From Novosphingobium aerophilum (GTDB lineage: Bacteria; Pseudomonadota; Alphaproteobacteria; Sphingomonadales; Sphingomonadaceae): a stretch of 41,628 bases of DNA. This document shows, piece after piece, positions 25,325-33,606 of the stretch. A program made the position numbers and the translations under genes. Below the pieces are notes generated by a model, which had not been told where the DNA came from, made no database searches, and saw only the letters and a list, made by a program, of their open reading frames with translations. The DNA is taken from NCBI RefSeq assembly GCF_014230305.1, contig NZ_JACLAU010000030.1:1-41628 (forward strand). The letters are read 5' to 3'. The first letter of the stretch is position 1, and every line of letters starts with the position of its first letter.

Positions 25325-26845
25325 ATGACTTACGATGTCGTCATCATCGGGTGCGGTCCCGTCGGGGCGCTGGGAGCCAACCTGCTGGGACGGCAGGGTC
25401 TGTCGGTGCTGGTGCTCGAAAAGGAGCTGGAGCACTATCCGCTGCCCCGGGCGGTCCATCTCGATCATGAGATGATGCGCCTGTTCCAGAGTGCGGGGAT
25501 GATCGACCGGGTCCTGCCCGACATGATTGCTGCCGACGGCCACCTCCACATCGGCGCCGACCACGGCGTGATCCGCTACATGGGCACGGTGGGCAAGCCC
25601 CAGCCGTTCGGTTGGGCCAACGACTGGTTCTTTTATCAGCCGGAGCTGGAGGCGCACCTGAGGGCCGGAATGGACCGGCTGCAGAGCGTCGAGCTGGAGC
25701 TGGGTGCCGAGTTCGTCGGGCTTGAGCAGGACGAGACCGGGGTGACCGTCCATTACGCCGGCGCGGGCGGCGTGCGTGCCGTGCGCGGCCGCTGGATCAT
25801 CGCAGCGGACGGCGCCCGCAGCCCGGTGCGCAAGGCGCTGGGTGTGGCCCTCGACGATCTCGACTTCGAGGAGCCGTGGCTGGTTGTGGATGCCGAGGTC
25901 GAGGGGCCGGTGAGCTTCCCGCCGTTGACCGGGGTGCCCGACGGCGCAGACCTGCAGCGCCTGTCGGTGATGATGTGCGATCCGGTTCGTCCGGCGACCG
26001 TGGTGCCCGGGCGCGGCAATCACCGCCGCTGGGAGTTCATGCTGCTGCCCGGCGAGGATGATGCCGGGATGATGCGGCCGGAGCGTGTTGCCGCGCTGGT
26101 CGGCCCCTGGATGAAGGACGTGCCGCACCGCATCGTCCGGGCCGCGACGTACCGGTTCCATGGGCTGCTGGCCGAACGGTGGCAGGTTGGCCGGGTGTTC
26201 CTGGCCGGCGATGCCGCGCACCAGACTCCGCCGTTCTTCGGGCAGGGCATGTGTCATGGCCTGCGCGATGTCGCCAACCTCGCCTGGAAGATCGCCGCGG
26301 TGGTGCGGAATGGCGGTCCGCAGGTACTGCTCGCCACGTACCAGGCCGAGCGCGACCCCCATGTCCGTGCCGTGATCGGCGCGGCGGTCGCGGCTGGTCG
26401 CTACATCTGCGAGCTCGATCCGGTCAGGGCCGCGGCCCGCGATGCCGAGATTCGCGCCCGGGCTGCCGAACGCGCCGGAGAGACCGCAGCCGACCTCATC
26501 CCCGCGATCGGATGCGGGGTGATCCTGCCCGGCAGCGCCAGCGCGGGCGAGCGCTTCATCCAGCCGATCCTGGAGGACGGGCGGCGTCTCGACGATTTCA
26601 CCGGGCAGGGCTGGCGGCTGTTCGGCACCGGTCTCTCGGTCACTGTCCCTTCCACAACCGGTGTGGTGACATTCGGCGCTGCGGCTCTTCCCGATGGCGG
26701 GGCGGTTCAGACCTGGCTCGGCACGCGGGGCGTGGAGGCGGTGCTGGTCCGTCCCGATCACTACGTGTTCGGCACCGGCAAGCCCGGCGAACTGCTGGCG
26801 GCGCGCGCGGCCGCGCTGGGCCAGGCTACGGAGTTGGCAGCATGA
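25325..26845 (+). CDS. FAD-dependent aromatic hydroxylase (MhpA / UbiH-like)
   Basis: The 506-residue protein is a group A flavoprotein monooxygenase. FAD-binding motifs are in order: IIGCGPVGALGANLLGRQG at 8-26, the DG motif in AADGARSPVRKALG, and GDAAHQTPPFFGQGMCHGLR for the FAD ribityl site. The C-terminal thioredoxin-like tail of the 3-(3-hydroxyphenyl)propionate hydroxylase group is present. It would add an ortho hydroxyl to a phenolic acid with NAD(P)H and O2, making the catechol used by the extradiol dioxygenase two genes on. The TGA overlaps the ATG of the next gene (ATGA), showing translational coupling. Confidence 0.9.
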   Translation: MTYDVVIIGCGPVGALGANLLGRQGLSVLVLEKELEHYPLPRAVHLDHEMMRLFQSAGMIDRVLPDMIAADGHLHIGADHGVIRYMGTVGKPQPFGWANDWFFYQPELEAHLRAGMDRLQSVELELGAEFVGLEQDETGVTVHYAGAGGVRAVRGRWIIAADGARSPVRKALGVALDDLDFEEPWLVVDAEVEGPVSFPPLTGVPDGADLQRLSVMMCDPVRPATVVPGRGNHRRWEFMLLPGEDDAGMMRPERVAALVGPWMKDVPHRIVRAATYRFHGLLAERWQVGRVFLAGDAAHQTPPFFGQGMCHGLRDVANLAWKIAAVVRNGGPQVLLATYQAERDPHVRAVIGAAVAAGRYICELDPVRAAARDAEIRARAAERAGETAADLIPAIGCGVILPGSASAGERFIQPILEDGRRLDDFTGQGWRLFGTGLSVTVPSTTGVVTFGAAALPDGGAVQTWLGTRGVEAVLVRPDHYVFGTGKPGELLAARAAALGQATELAA

Positions 26846-27285
26846 CGATCCTTTCCCTCGCCCAGGCCCAGGCCATCATCACTACAACCCTTGCCGAAGC
26901 GCGGAGCCGGGGCGCCCAGCCGCTGGCGGTGGTCGTGCTCGATGCCGGGGGCCATCCGGTCGCTCTGGCGCGCGAGGATGGCGCCACGTTCTTCCGCCAC
27001 CGGATCGCGATGGCCAAGGCCATTGGCGCGCTCGGCATGGGGGCGGACACCCGCGTGCTGGCTCAGCGCGCCGCGACCAATCCCGCCTTTTTCCAGGCGG
27101 TCGCGGCCACGGTCGAAGGCCAGATCGCCTATTCGCCGGGCGGGGTGCTGATGCGCGATGCGGCGGGGCAGGTGATCGGCGCGGTCGGGGTCAGCGGCGA
27201 CACCGGCGATTGCGATGAGGACTGCGCCCGCGCCGGCATCCGCGCGGCCGGACTGGAGCAGGGAACGCCGGAGCAGGCGGCATGA
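26842..27285 (+). CDS. GlcG/HbpS-family (PduO C-terminal-like) protein
   Basis: The 147-residue protein starts at ATG 26842, overlapping the hydroxylase stop. It has the family pattern LSLAQAQAIITTTLAEARSR, PLAVVVLDAGGHPVALARED at about 31-50, and a C-terminal GQVIGAVGVSGDTGDCDEDC. Homologues bind heme, cobalamin or small organic acids, and often occur in aromatic operons with no proven catalytic role. No signal peptide is seen, unlike secreted HbpS. Coupling on both sides (ATGA with the hydroxylase and the dioxygenase) implies that its product is needed with theirs, perhaps as an accessory or tautomerase-like protein. Confidence 0.85.
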   Translation: MTILSLAQAQAIITTTLAEARSRGAQPLAVVVLDAGGHPVALAREDGATFFRHRIAMAKAIGALGMGADTRVLAQRAATNPAFFQAVAATVEGQIAYSPGGVLMRDAAGQVIGAVGVSGDTGDCDEDCARAGIRAAGLEQGTPEQAA

Positions 27286-28187
27286 AGCTGCGCAGCATCG
27301 AACTGTCGCTGCCCGATCCGGCGGCGGCGGCGGCCTTCATGGTCGATGTCTGGGGCCTGGTCGGCGCCGAGGTCCGCGGGACCACGCATTACCTGCGCGG
27401 CTCGGGTCCTGACCCTTATCTGGTTGCCTTTGCGCCAGGCGACGAGTTCGTCCGCTCGACGACCTTCGTCTGCACGGGCGACGAACTTGCCGCGCTCAAG
27501 GCGCGGGTCGCGGCGGCCGGCTGGCCGGCCCGCCCGGCGGTGTCCGGCGATCCGGGCGGTGGCCACGGGATCGCGGTCGAGCTGCCCGAGGGCGAGCTGC
27601 TGCGCTTTCTCGCGGACGCCGCCGAGACCGCGCCGATCGAAGGTTACAGCAAGGCCAGCAAGCGGGTCATGCCGGTCAAGCTGACCCACGTGGTGTTCAA
27701 CGCGGTCGATGCCGAGGCGAGCGGCCATGCCGTCGAGCAGGTGCTGGGCTTCCGCGTTTCGGACCGCACCCGGGGCATGGTCTTCGTGCGCTGCAACGAC
27801 AGCCACCATTCGACCGCCTTCGCCCGGGCGGGATTCGCCAGCCTGAACCACATCGCCTTCGAGATGGACGATCTGGACGCGGTGATGCGCGGGATCGGCT
27901 GGATGCGCGACAACGGGTTCCAGCCGGCCTGGGGGCCGGGGCGGCATGGTCCCGGCGCCAATGTCTATGCCTACTACATCGCGCCGTTCGGTCCGGTGAT
28001 CGAGTATTCGACCGCGGTCGAGAAGGTTCCGGCCGATTACCGGACCGGCGAACCCGACGACTGGACCTGGCCCGAGCAGCGGATCGACCAATGGGGCATT
28101 TCGGACAAGGACTTTGCCGGCCTGCGCCTGGCCGAGGAGCGGTTCTGCTTCCGGCGCGAGTGGGAGCCGGCCCCGCTCGAAAACTGA
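27282..28187 (+). CDS. Type I extradiol ring-cleavage dioxygenase (VOC family)
   Basis: The 301-residue protein has two vicinal-oxygen-chelate domains like BphC. The C-terminal domain holds the Fe(II) facial triad: H136 in KLTHVVF, H190 in SLNHIAFE and E241 in PVIEYST. Second-shell acid/base residues match too: H175/H176 in NDSHHSTAF, H222 and Y231 in the RHGPGANVYAYYIAP stretch. All catalytic positions are intact, so it should cleave a substituted catechol next to the hydroxyls (meta cleavage). It is coupled to the GlcG-like gene by ATGA and precedes the FAH hydrolase, which would process the ring-opened product. Confidence 0.92.
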   Translation: MKLRSIELSLPDPAAAAAFMVDVWGLVGAEVRGTTHYLRGSGPDPYLVAFAPGDEFVRSTTFVCTGDELAALKARVAAAGWPARPAVSGDPGGGHGIAVELPEGELLRFLADAAETAPIEGYSKASKRVMPVKLTHVVFNAVDAEASGHAVEQVLGFRVSDRTRGMVFVRCNDSHHSTAFARAGFASLNHIAFEMDDLDAVMRGIGWMRDNGFQPAWGPGRHGPGANVYAYYIAPFGPVIEYSTAVEKVPADYRTGEPDDWTWPEQRIDQWGISDKDFAGLRLAEERFCFRREWEPAPLEN

Positions 28188-28272
28188 CAGACGGACCTTC
28201 GTCCCAGGAGCGGCCGCGCTGGCGGGGACAGCGGGCGGGGGCCGGGGTGCGAATGGCAGGGAGAAGACAGGA

Positions 28273-29106
28273 ATGACGCGCTACATCAGCTTCCGGCGGC
28301 CTGACGGAACGGCCAGCTTCGGCCGGATCGAGCATGACACCGTGCTTGACCTTGGCACGCCCGGGACCGGGTCCTGGCTGAAGGACGCGCTGGGCCGCGA
28401 TCTCGGCGCGCTGGCCCCGACCGCAACCTATGCGCGCAGCGACGTGCGCCTGCTGCCGGTGGTGCCGAACCCGGGCAAGATCCTCTGCATCGGTCTCAAC
28501 TATGCGACTCACGTGGCCGAGACCGGGCGCGAGCAGAAGGAGCATCCGGCCGTGTTCACCCGCTGGGCCGACACGCTGGTGGCGGCGGGGGAGCCGGTGG
28601 TGCGCCCCCGGGAGAGCACCCGCTTTGACTACGAAGGCGAACTGGCCGTCATCATCGGCAAGGGCGGCCGCCGGATCCGCGAGGCAGACGCCCTGGCCCA
28701 CGTCGCCGGCTACGCCGTGTTCAACGATGTGTCGGTGCGCGACTGGCAGCGTCACAATATCCAGTTCACCCCGGGCAAGAACTTCCCCGCCACCGGCGCC
28801 TTCGGTCCGGAGATGGTGACACCCGATGGCGTCCCCAACCTGGCCGGCCAGCGCGTCCAGACGCGGCTCAACGGCGAGCTGGTCCAGGATCAGCCGGTGT
28901 CGGACATGATCTGGGATATCCCCGCGCTGATCGCATATTGCAGCACCTTCACCCCACTGGCCCCGGGCGACGTGATCGCCACCGGCACCCCGGGCGGGGT
29001 CGGCGATAAGCGCAATCCCCCGCTCGACATGAAGGCGGGCGACCGCGTGGAGGTGTCGATCGGCGTGATCGGCACGCTGGCCAACCCGATTGTCGACGAA
29101 ACCTGA
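28273..29106 (+). CDS. FAH-family hydrolase/isomerase of ring-cleavage products
   Basis: The 277-residue protein starts at ATG 28273, with ACAGGA just upstream; the longer frame overlaps the dioxygenase gene. FAH-fold metal ligands are E121 and E123 in FDYEGELAVIIG and D152 in NDVSVRDWQ, with K in TPGKNF and the TGTPGGVG loop near the end. The family covers fumarylpyruvate and acylpyruvate hydrolases, HHDD isomerase/decarboxylases and 2-oxopent-4-enoate hydratase-like enzymes. After an MhpA-like hydroxylase and a meta-cleavage dioxygenase, C-C hydrolysis or tautomerisation of the ring-opened diketo acid is the likely job. It is separated by 85 bp from the dioxygenase gene. Confidence 0.9.
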   Translation: MTRYISFRRPDGTASFGRIEHDTVLDLGTPGTGSWLKDALGRDLGALAPTATYARSDVRLLPVVPNPGKILCIGLNYATHVAETGREQKEHPAVFTRWADTLVAAGEPVVRPRESTRFDYEGELAVIIGKGGRRIREADALAHVAGYAVFNDVSVRDWQRHNIQFTPGKNFPATGAFGPEMVTPDGVPNLAGQRVQTRLNGELVQDQPVSDMIWDIPALIAYCSTFTPLAPGDVIATGTPGGVGDKRNPPLDMKAGDRVEVSIGVIGTLANPIVDET

Positions 29107-29124
29107 TCCGGGGGAGGGACACCT

Positions 29125-30099
29125 ATCACCAGGCTGCTGCCCATCGCGCTGGCCGCGACCGCGTTGATGGCTCCGCTTGCCGGCGGGGGGGAGCGTTCTT
29201 CTGCCACTGCCGCCCGCCGGGACGTTGGAGTGACGACCGGTCCGGGCCAGTTACCCGTGCCAAGCCCGGGCAGCGTGCTCCTGCTCGGAACGTCCGGAGG
29301 CCCACTCGCACGGGCGGATCGCGCCGGCATTGCGACCCTGCTGACGATCGGCGGGCAGACCTATCTGGTCGATGCCGGCGAGGGGGTGGTGCATCAACTC
29401 GGTCGGGCCGGGATGCAGGCTCCCGCGGCGCCGCTCGTCTTCCTGACTCATCTACATGACGACCACACCGTCGGCCTGACCGGGCTCGCCTCGTTCAGCT
29501 ACACGCTGCGCTCGCCCAGGCTTGACGTTTACGGCCCGGCGGGCACCTCCGATCTGGTCCAGGGTGTGATCCTGACCATGGGCCCCAGTGCCCGCATCCG
29601 CGGGGCTGAGCAGGGTTTCCAGCGAACCCCCGGCGACTTTGTCCTGGCGCATGAATATGCTGCCGGTCCCATCTTCCAGGATGCGCATGTCCGGGTCTCG
29701 GCTCTGGCCAACAGCCATTACGAGTTTCCCCAGGGCAGCCCCGCCGCCGCGAACCAGTCCTATTCCCTGCGGTTTGATGCACCGGGGCGCTCGATCGTCT
29801 TCACCGGCGATACCGGCCCTTCCGCCGCCCTGGCCCAATTCGCGAAGGGCGCCGATGTGCTGGTCTCCGAGATGGCCTCGCACGCCGACCGCGCGTCCGT
29901 CCCCCCCAATCTCCGCCCGCACATGGACCGCGAACACCTCTCTCCGCTCGAGGTCGGCAAGCTTGCTGCGGCCGCGGGTGTGAAGACCCTGATCCTGACC
30001 CATATCGGGGTGACGGGCCCGTCCGATATCAGGGATGTCCGCCGCGCGTTCGCCGGCCGCATCATTGTGGGCAGCGACATGCTGCGAATGCCATTCTGA
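29125..30099 (+). CDS. Exported metallo-beta-lactamase-fold hydrolase, possible ATC start
   Basis: From the first ATG (29164) the protein has 311 residues, but the frame upstream reads ITRLLPIALAATALMAPLAG, an evident signal peptide whose first codon is ATC (29125). GGGGGAGG lies just upstream at the right distance, and no ATG, GTG or TTG comes before it after the previous stop. Either ATC is used as a rare start or ATG has mutated. The enzyme part has THLHDDHTVGL (Zn ligands HxHxDH), VFTGDTGPS and LILTHIG, close to RNase Z/arylsulfatase-like MBL hydrolases. A periplasmic lactonase, sulfatase or esterase role would suit the operon. Start assignment is uncertain; family is firm. Confidence 0.82.
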   Translation: MTRLLPIALAATALMAPLAGGGERSSATAARRDVGVTTGPGQLPVPSPGSVLLLGTSGGPLARADRAGIATLLTIGGQTYLVDAGEGVVHQLGRAGMQAPAAPLVFLTHLHDDHTVGLTGLASFSYTLRSPRLDVYGPAGTSDLVQGVILTMGPSARIRGAEQGFQRTPGDFVLAHEYAAGPIFQDAHVRVSALANSHYEFPQGSPAAANQSYSLRFDAPGRSIVFTGDTGPSAALAQFAKGADVLVSEMASHADRASVPPNLRPHMDREHLSPLEVGKLAAAAGVKTLILTHIGVTGPSDIRDVRRAFAGRIIVGSDMLRMPF

Positions 30100-30117
30100 C
30101 GATCGGAGCACCGCCCG

Positions 30118-30321
30118 ATGCCCCATACCTTCTGCCCCATGCCTTCAACCGGGTTCTGGCTGGCCGCAGTGGCGGGAGCCGCGCCGATGGTGCGCAAGGG
30201 GCTGGGCCAGGCTATGGAAATGGGCGAAGCCATCGCCGTATGGCGCGGGAGGAACGGAGAAGTCCTCGCGCGGCACACGCCGCGGCATCCGATCGCAGGC
30301 CAAACCGCAGGACCACGATGA
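30118..30321 (+). CDS. Small protein, possible decayed Rieske oxygenase N-terminus
   Basis: The frame encodes 67 residues and overlaps the esterase start by ATGA, so it may be translated. GFWLAAVAGAA, then EMGEAIAVWRGRNGEVLARH, recalls the N-terminal Rieske domain of vanillate-demethylase-like oxygenases, where a similar strand leads into CPHR. Here that place reads TPRHP, so the first cluster cysteine is missing and the rest of the domain is absent. It is either a decayed fragment or a short leader that couples translation to the esterase. A chance frame cannot be excluded. Confidence 0.4.
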   Translation: MPHTFCPMPSTGFWLAAVAGAAPMVRKGLGQAMEMGEAIAVWRGRNGEVLARHTPRHPIAGQTAGPR

Positions 30322-31148
30322 CCACGATAGACCGGATCGGAACGACCCTGGGCCCGGATGTGCTGGAGGCCACCCGCCGGCTGTTCGACCAGGAACAGCA
30401 TGCCCTGGCGGGGCGGGTCCCGGCCGTGGCGGCTGACCTGGCCTATGGCCCGGACGAGCGGCACCGGCTCGATCTCTACGGGACGCCGGCAAGCGCCGCT
30501 CCCGTGATCCTGTTCGTCCATGGCGGGGGCTTCCTCAAGGGCGATAAGGCCGCCGATGGCTGGCCCAATGCGGCAGTCGGCCGGTGGGCGGCCGAGCAGG
30601 GCTTTCTGGGAGCGGTCATGAACTATCGGCTGGCGCCGGATCATGCCTGGCCGGCCGGGGGCGAGGACGTGCTTGCCGCGATCGACTGGCTGGCCGCCAA
30701 TGCCGGGCGCTTCGGTGGCGATCCGCAGCGCATTGTCCTGGTGGGGACCTCTGCCGGAGCCGTGCACGGGGCCACCGCTGTCAGGCTGCGGCCGGATCTG
30801 GCGGTGCGCGGGCTGGCGCTGATGTCCGGGCTCTACGGCTACACGCCCCTCGATGCGCGCGACACGTTCTACTACGGCGACGAAGCGCTCTACCCTGCGC
30901 GGATGCCGCGCGACGCGGTGGTGGCGACCACCCTGCCGATCCTGCTCGCCTGCGCCGAATACGATCCGCCGCGGTTCCAGGCCGAATGGGCGGGGTTGAT
31001 CCGGGACCGGCTGGCCCAACACGGGCACTTGCCCCGTTGCCATTACGCCAGCGGCCACAACCATTACTCGATGGCCCTGCATCTCGGCACCTCGGACCGG
31101 CGACTGGCCGATGAGCTTGCCGACTTCGTGCGCAACTGCTGCCGCTGA
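30318..31148 (+). CDS. HSL-type alpha/beta hydrolase (esterase)
   Basis: The 276-residue protein starts at ATG 30318, overlapping the small frame before it. The hormone-sensitive-lipase motif HGGGFLKGD provides the oxyanion hole, GTSAGA holds the nucleophile Ser, AEYDPP the Asp and GHNHYSM the His. No signal peptide, so cytoplasmic. It is the last gene of the aromatic cluster and may hydrolyse an ester or lactone of the aromatic substrate, or a late intermediate. The gene ends with 248 bp before rlmJ; that gap contains a possible promoter but no strong terminator. Confidence 0.88.
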   Translation: MTTIDRIGTTLGPDVLEATRRLFDQEQHALAGRVPAVAADLAYGPDERHRLDLYGTPASAAPVILFVHGGGFLKGDKAADGWPNAAVGRWAAEQGFLGAVMNYRLAPDHAWPAGGEDVLAAIDWLAANAGRFGGDPQRIVLVGTSAGAVHGATAVRLRPDLAVRGLALMSGLYGYTPLDARDTFYYGDEALYPARMPRDAVVATTLPILLACAEYDPPRFQAEWAGLIRDRLAQHGHLPRCHYASGHNHYSMALHLGTSDRRLADELADFVRNCCR

Positions 31149-31278
31149 CCGGCGGCCCGCAGACTGCCCGGCGATGCAACGCGGACATGGCAGGGCGGGG
31201 GCATTCGGATCAGCGCAAGCCATGCGGCGGGGCGGTGAGGATCGCCCGCGCGGGCCTGATGCCTTGCGCAGAAGGGCG

Positions 31279-31306
31279 TTGAACCGTTCCCGCCGAATTC
31301 TATAGG
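31279..31306 (+). promoter_or_regulatory. Possible sigma-70-type promoter for rlmJ
   Basis: TTGAAC (31279-31284) and TATAGG (31301-31306) are 16 bp apart, in the gap before rlmJ. GGCGCC at 31308-31313 and 31322-31327 can form a small hairpin just downstream. Prediction from pattern only. Confidence 0.3.
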
Positions 31307-31396
31307 AGGCGCCGGAAGGGTGGCGCCAGTCGCCTCGCGCCGGGGTGCCGGGCCCGGCCGGGCGGTGGCGGCCGATCGTCAGGAATGTGAACAGCC

Positions 31397-32242
31397 TTGA
31401 ATTATCGTCATTCCTTCCATGCCGGCAACAGCGCCGATGTCGTGAAGCACAGCCTGCTGATCGCCCTGGTCCGGGCCTTGCAGCACAAGCCGGGCGCTCT
31501 GACCCTGATCGATACCCATGCCGGCTGCGGGCTTTACGATCTGGGCGGTGACGAGGCCCAGCGCACCGGCGAGTCCATGCAGGGTGTGCGTCGCGCCTTT
31601 GCCGACCCGAACCCCTTGCTGGACGATTACCGCGCCGCCGTCGCGGCGGTGAATGGCGCGGCGGTGAATGGCGGGGCGGAGCCGAACCTCTATCCGGGGT
31701 CTCCGCGCATTATGGCGCAGCTCCTGCGCCCCCAGGATGCCCTGATCCTGAACGAGAAGCATCCCGAGGATGTCCAGGCCCTGCGGGCCGTGATGCGCGA
31801 CACCTCCGCGGCCGTGCATAACCGCGACGCCTATGAGCTGTGGCTGGCGATGGTGCCGCCCCGCACCGCCCGCGGCGTGGTGGTGGTCGATCCGCCCTAT
31901 GAGCAAACCGACGAGCGCGACCGGATCACGGCCACGCTCGCCGCCGCCCAGCGCAAATGGGCCCATGGGGTAACGGTCATCTGGTATCCGCTGAAAGACC
32001 GGGCTACGCATCAGCGGTGGAAGGCGCAACTGCGCAGGATCGGGATCCCGAAACTGCTCTGCGTGGAGCACTGGCTGTACGATGTCGACCAGCCCGGCCT
32101 TTACAACGGCGCGGGCCTGTTCATCGTCAATCCGCCCTACGCCTTCACCCAGACCCTGCCGCCGCTGCTGGTCGCCCTGCGGGCCGCCCTGGCGCCCGAG
32201 GGGCATCGCGGTGACCTGACCGGCGACTGGCTGGGGCACTGA
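31397..32242 (+). CDS. rlmJ: 23S rRNA (adenine(2030)-N6)-methyltransferase
   Basis: The 281-residue protein starts at TTG 31397 and opens with NYRHSFHAGNSADVVKHSLL, the conserved RlmJ N-terminus. SAM-binding DTHAGCGLYDL follows near 39-49, and the catalytic VVDPPYEQTDE lies near 160-170. The C-terminal half has IVNPPYAFTQTLPPLL. RlmJ methylates A2030 of 23S rRNA with SAM. It is a housekeeping gene with no link to the sugar or aromatic clusters. The ribosome site is weak (AGGA, 12 bases upstream), in keeping with low expression. Family usual length is about 280, so the gene is complete. Confidence 0.93.
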   Translation: MNYRHSFHAGNSADVVKHSLLIALVRALQHKPGALTLIDTHAGCGLYDLGGDEAQRTGESMQGVRRAFADPNPLLDDYRAAVAAVNGAAVNGGAEPNLYPGSPRIMAQLLRPQDALILNEKHPEDVQALRAVMRDTSAAVHNRDAYELWLAMVPPRTARGVVVVDPPYEQTDERDRITATLAAAQRKWAHGVTVIWYPLKDRATHQRWKAQLRRIGIPKLLCVEHWLYDVDQPGLYNGAGLFIVNPPYAFTQTLPPLLVALRAALAPEGHRGDLTGDWLGH

Positions 32243-32381
32243 CGAAAACGCCGGTGCGGCCGGCTCAGGGGTGAGCGGACGGCAAGGCTCGGACTCACCC
32301 GGCCGCGCCGCAGCTTTTCCCGCCGCACCCGCACCGTCCGCTTAACCTGTTGGCACGATTTGCGGGCTAGACCCGGGGCTG

Positions 32382-33542
32382 GTGATGACGGGGGATGCCA
32401 GCTTGCAAACGTGGTGGGGTCAGCTCAAGCGCGATCTGGAAGCGCCGATCGAGGCGCGCGGCTTCGGCACCGGCTGGTTCGCCGGGTTTTTCGGCATCCT
32501 GCTGGCTTTCGCGGGCCTCAGCATGGTTGTCGCCCTGCGCTGGCCGAACTGGTTCGCCATGCCGGAGCTCGATGTCATCCGGTCCAGCAGCGCCTTCCGG
32601 CCGCTGATCCATGTCGTCCTGATCGCGGCCTATGCGCTGGCCCTGCTCAGCCTGCTGCTGCGGCCGCGCAAGGCGCTGGGGATCACCGCGCTGGGGCTGG
32701 CGCTGGGCGCAACGATCCTGGGCGGGGCCGCGGTCCAGCCCCAGGAGACGCGCGACTGGGGCATCTTCTTCGGGGTCGACTTCTTCGTCATCAACATGGT
32801 GGCGACCGGCTTGATGATGGCTCCCATCGAGCGAGCCTTTCCGCGCATCGCCGCGCAGCGCCTGTTCCGGCCGGAGTGGCGGGAAGACCTGTTCTATTTC
32901 CTGCTCAGCTCGATGCTGGTCCAGTTGATCACCTTCCTGGCGCTGGCCCCGTCAACCTATGTCAACACCCATTGGGACTGGCTCAACGGGGTGAGGGCGA
33001 CGATCTCCGCCTGGCCCTGGCTGGTGCAATTCGCGCTCGCCATGGTGCTGACCGACCTGGCCCAGTACTGGATCCATCGCCTGTTCCACCGCATCCCCTT
33101 CCTCTGGGGCTTCCATGCCGTCCACCACAGCGCCGGGACGATGGACTGGCTCGCCGGCGCGCGCATGCATTTCGTCGAAGTCGTGCTGCTGCGGGGACTG
33201 ACCTCGTTGCCCCTGCTGACACTGGGCTTCCTGCCCTCGGTGATGCAGGCCTACGTGGGCGTGGTCTATGTCTATGCCTCGCTCATTCATGGCAATCTGC
33301 GGGGTGACTTCAACCGCCTGGGCCGGTGGATCGTCGTGCCGCGCTTCCATCACTGGCACCACGCGATCGAACCGGAAGCCGTGGACAAGAACTTCGCGAT
33401 CCATTTTCCGATCATCGACCGGATCTTCGGCACCTGTCACTGGCCGGACAGCCGGTGGCCGGAGGGCTATGGCGTGCCCGAACAGGTGCCCAGCGGCTAT
33501 CTCGCCCAGATGAAGTATCCATTCGTCCGTCGGGCGAGCTGA
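32382..33542 (+). CDS. Sterol desaturase / fatty acid hydroxylase-superfamily membrane protein
   Basis: The 386-residue protein has several membrane segments before and between the His boxes. The di-iron histidine boxes are HRLFH, HAVHH and HWHHAI, followed by AVDKNFAIHFPIIDRIFGT, all typical of the superfamily. It would hydroxylate or desaturate a membrane lipid or carotenoid-like molecule with O2. The N-terminal extension of about 160 residues, with extra membrane helices, is longer than in short bacterial members. It stands alone, 139 bp after rlmJ, and converges with the DUF808 gene. Two adjacent ATG codons open the frame (32382 and 32385); the first is listed. Substrate unknown. Confidence 0.88.
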   Translation: MMTGDASLQTWWGQLKRDLEAPIEARGFGTGWFAGFFGILLAFAGLSMVVALRWPNWFAMPELDVIRSSSAFRPLIHVVLIAAYALALLSLLLRPRKALGITALGLALGATILGGAAVQPQETRDWGIFFGVDFFVINMVATGLMMAPIERAFPRIAAQRLFRPEWREDLFYFLLSSMLVQLITFLALAPSTYVNTHWDWLNGVRATISAWPWLVQFALAMVLTDLAQYWIHRLFHRIPFLWGFHAVHHSAGTMDWLAGARMHFVEVVLLRGLTSLPLLTLGFLPSVMQAYVGVVYVYASLIHGNLRGDFNRLGRWIVVPRFHHWHHAIEPEAVDKNFAIHFPIIDRIFGTCHWPDSRWPEGYGVPEQVPSGYLAQMKYPFVRRAS

Positions 33543-33606
33543 CGACCACTACGCGAAAGCGGCCTCCGCGGTCCTGACGACGGCGTCCTGTCCCCCATCG
33601 CGGCGC

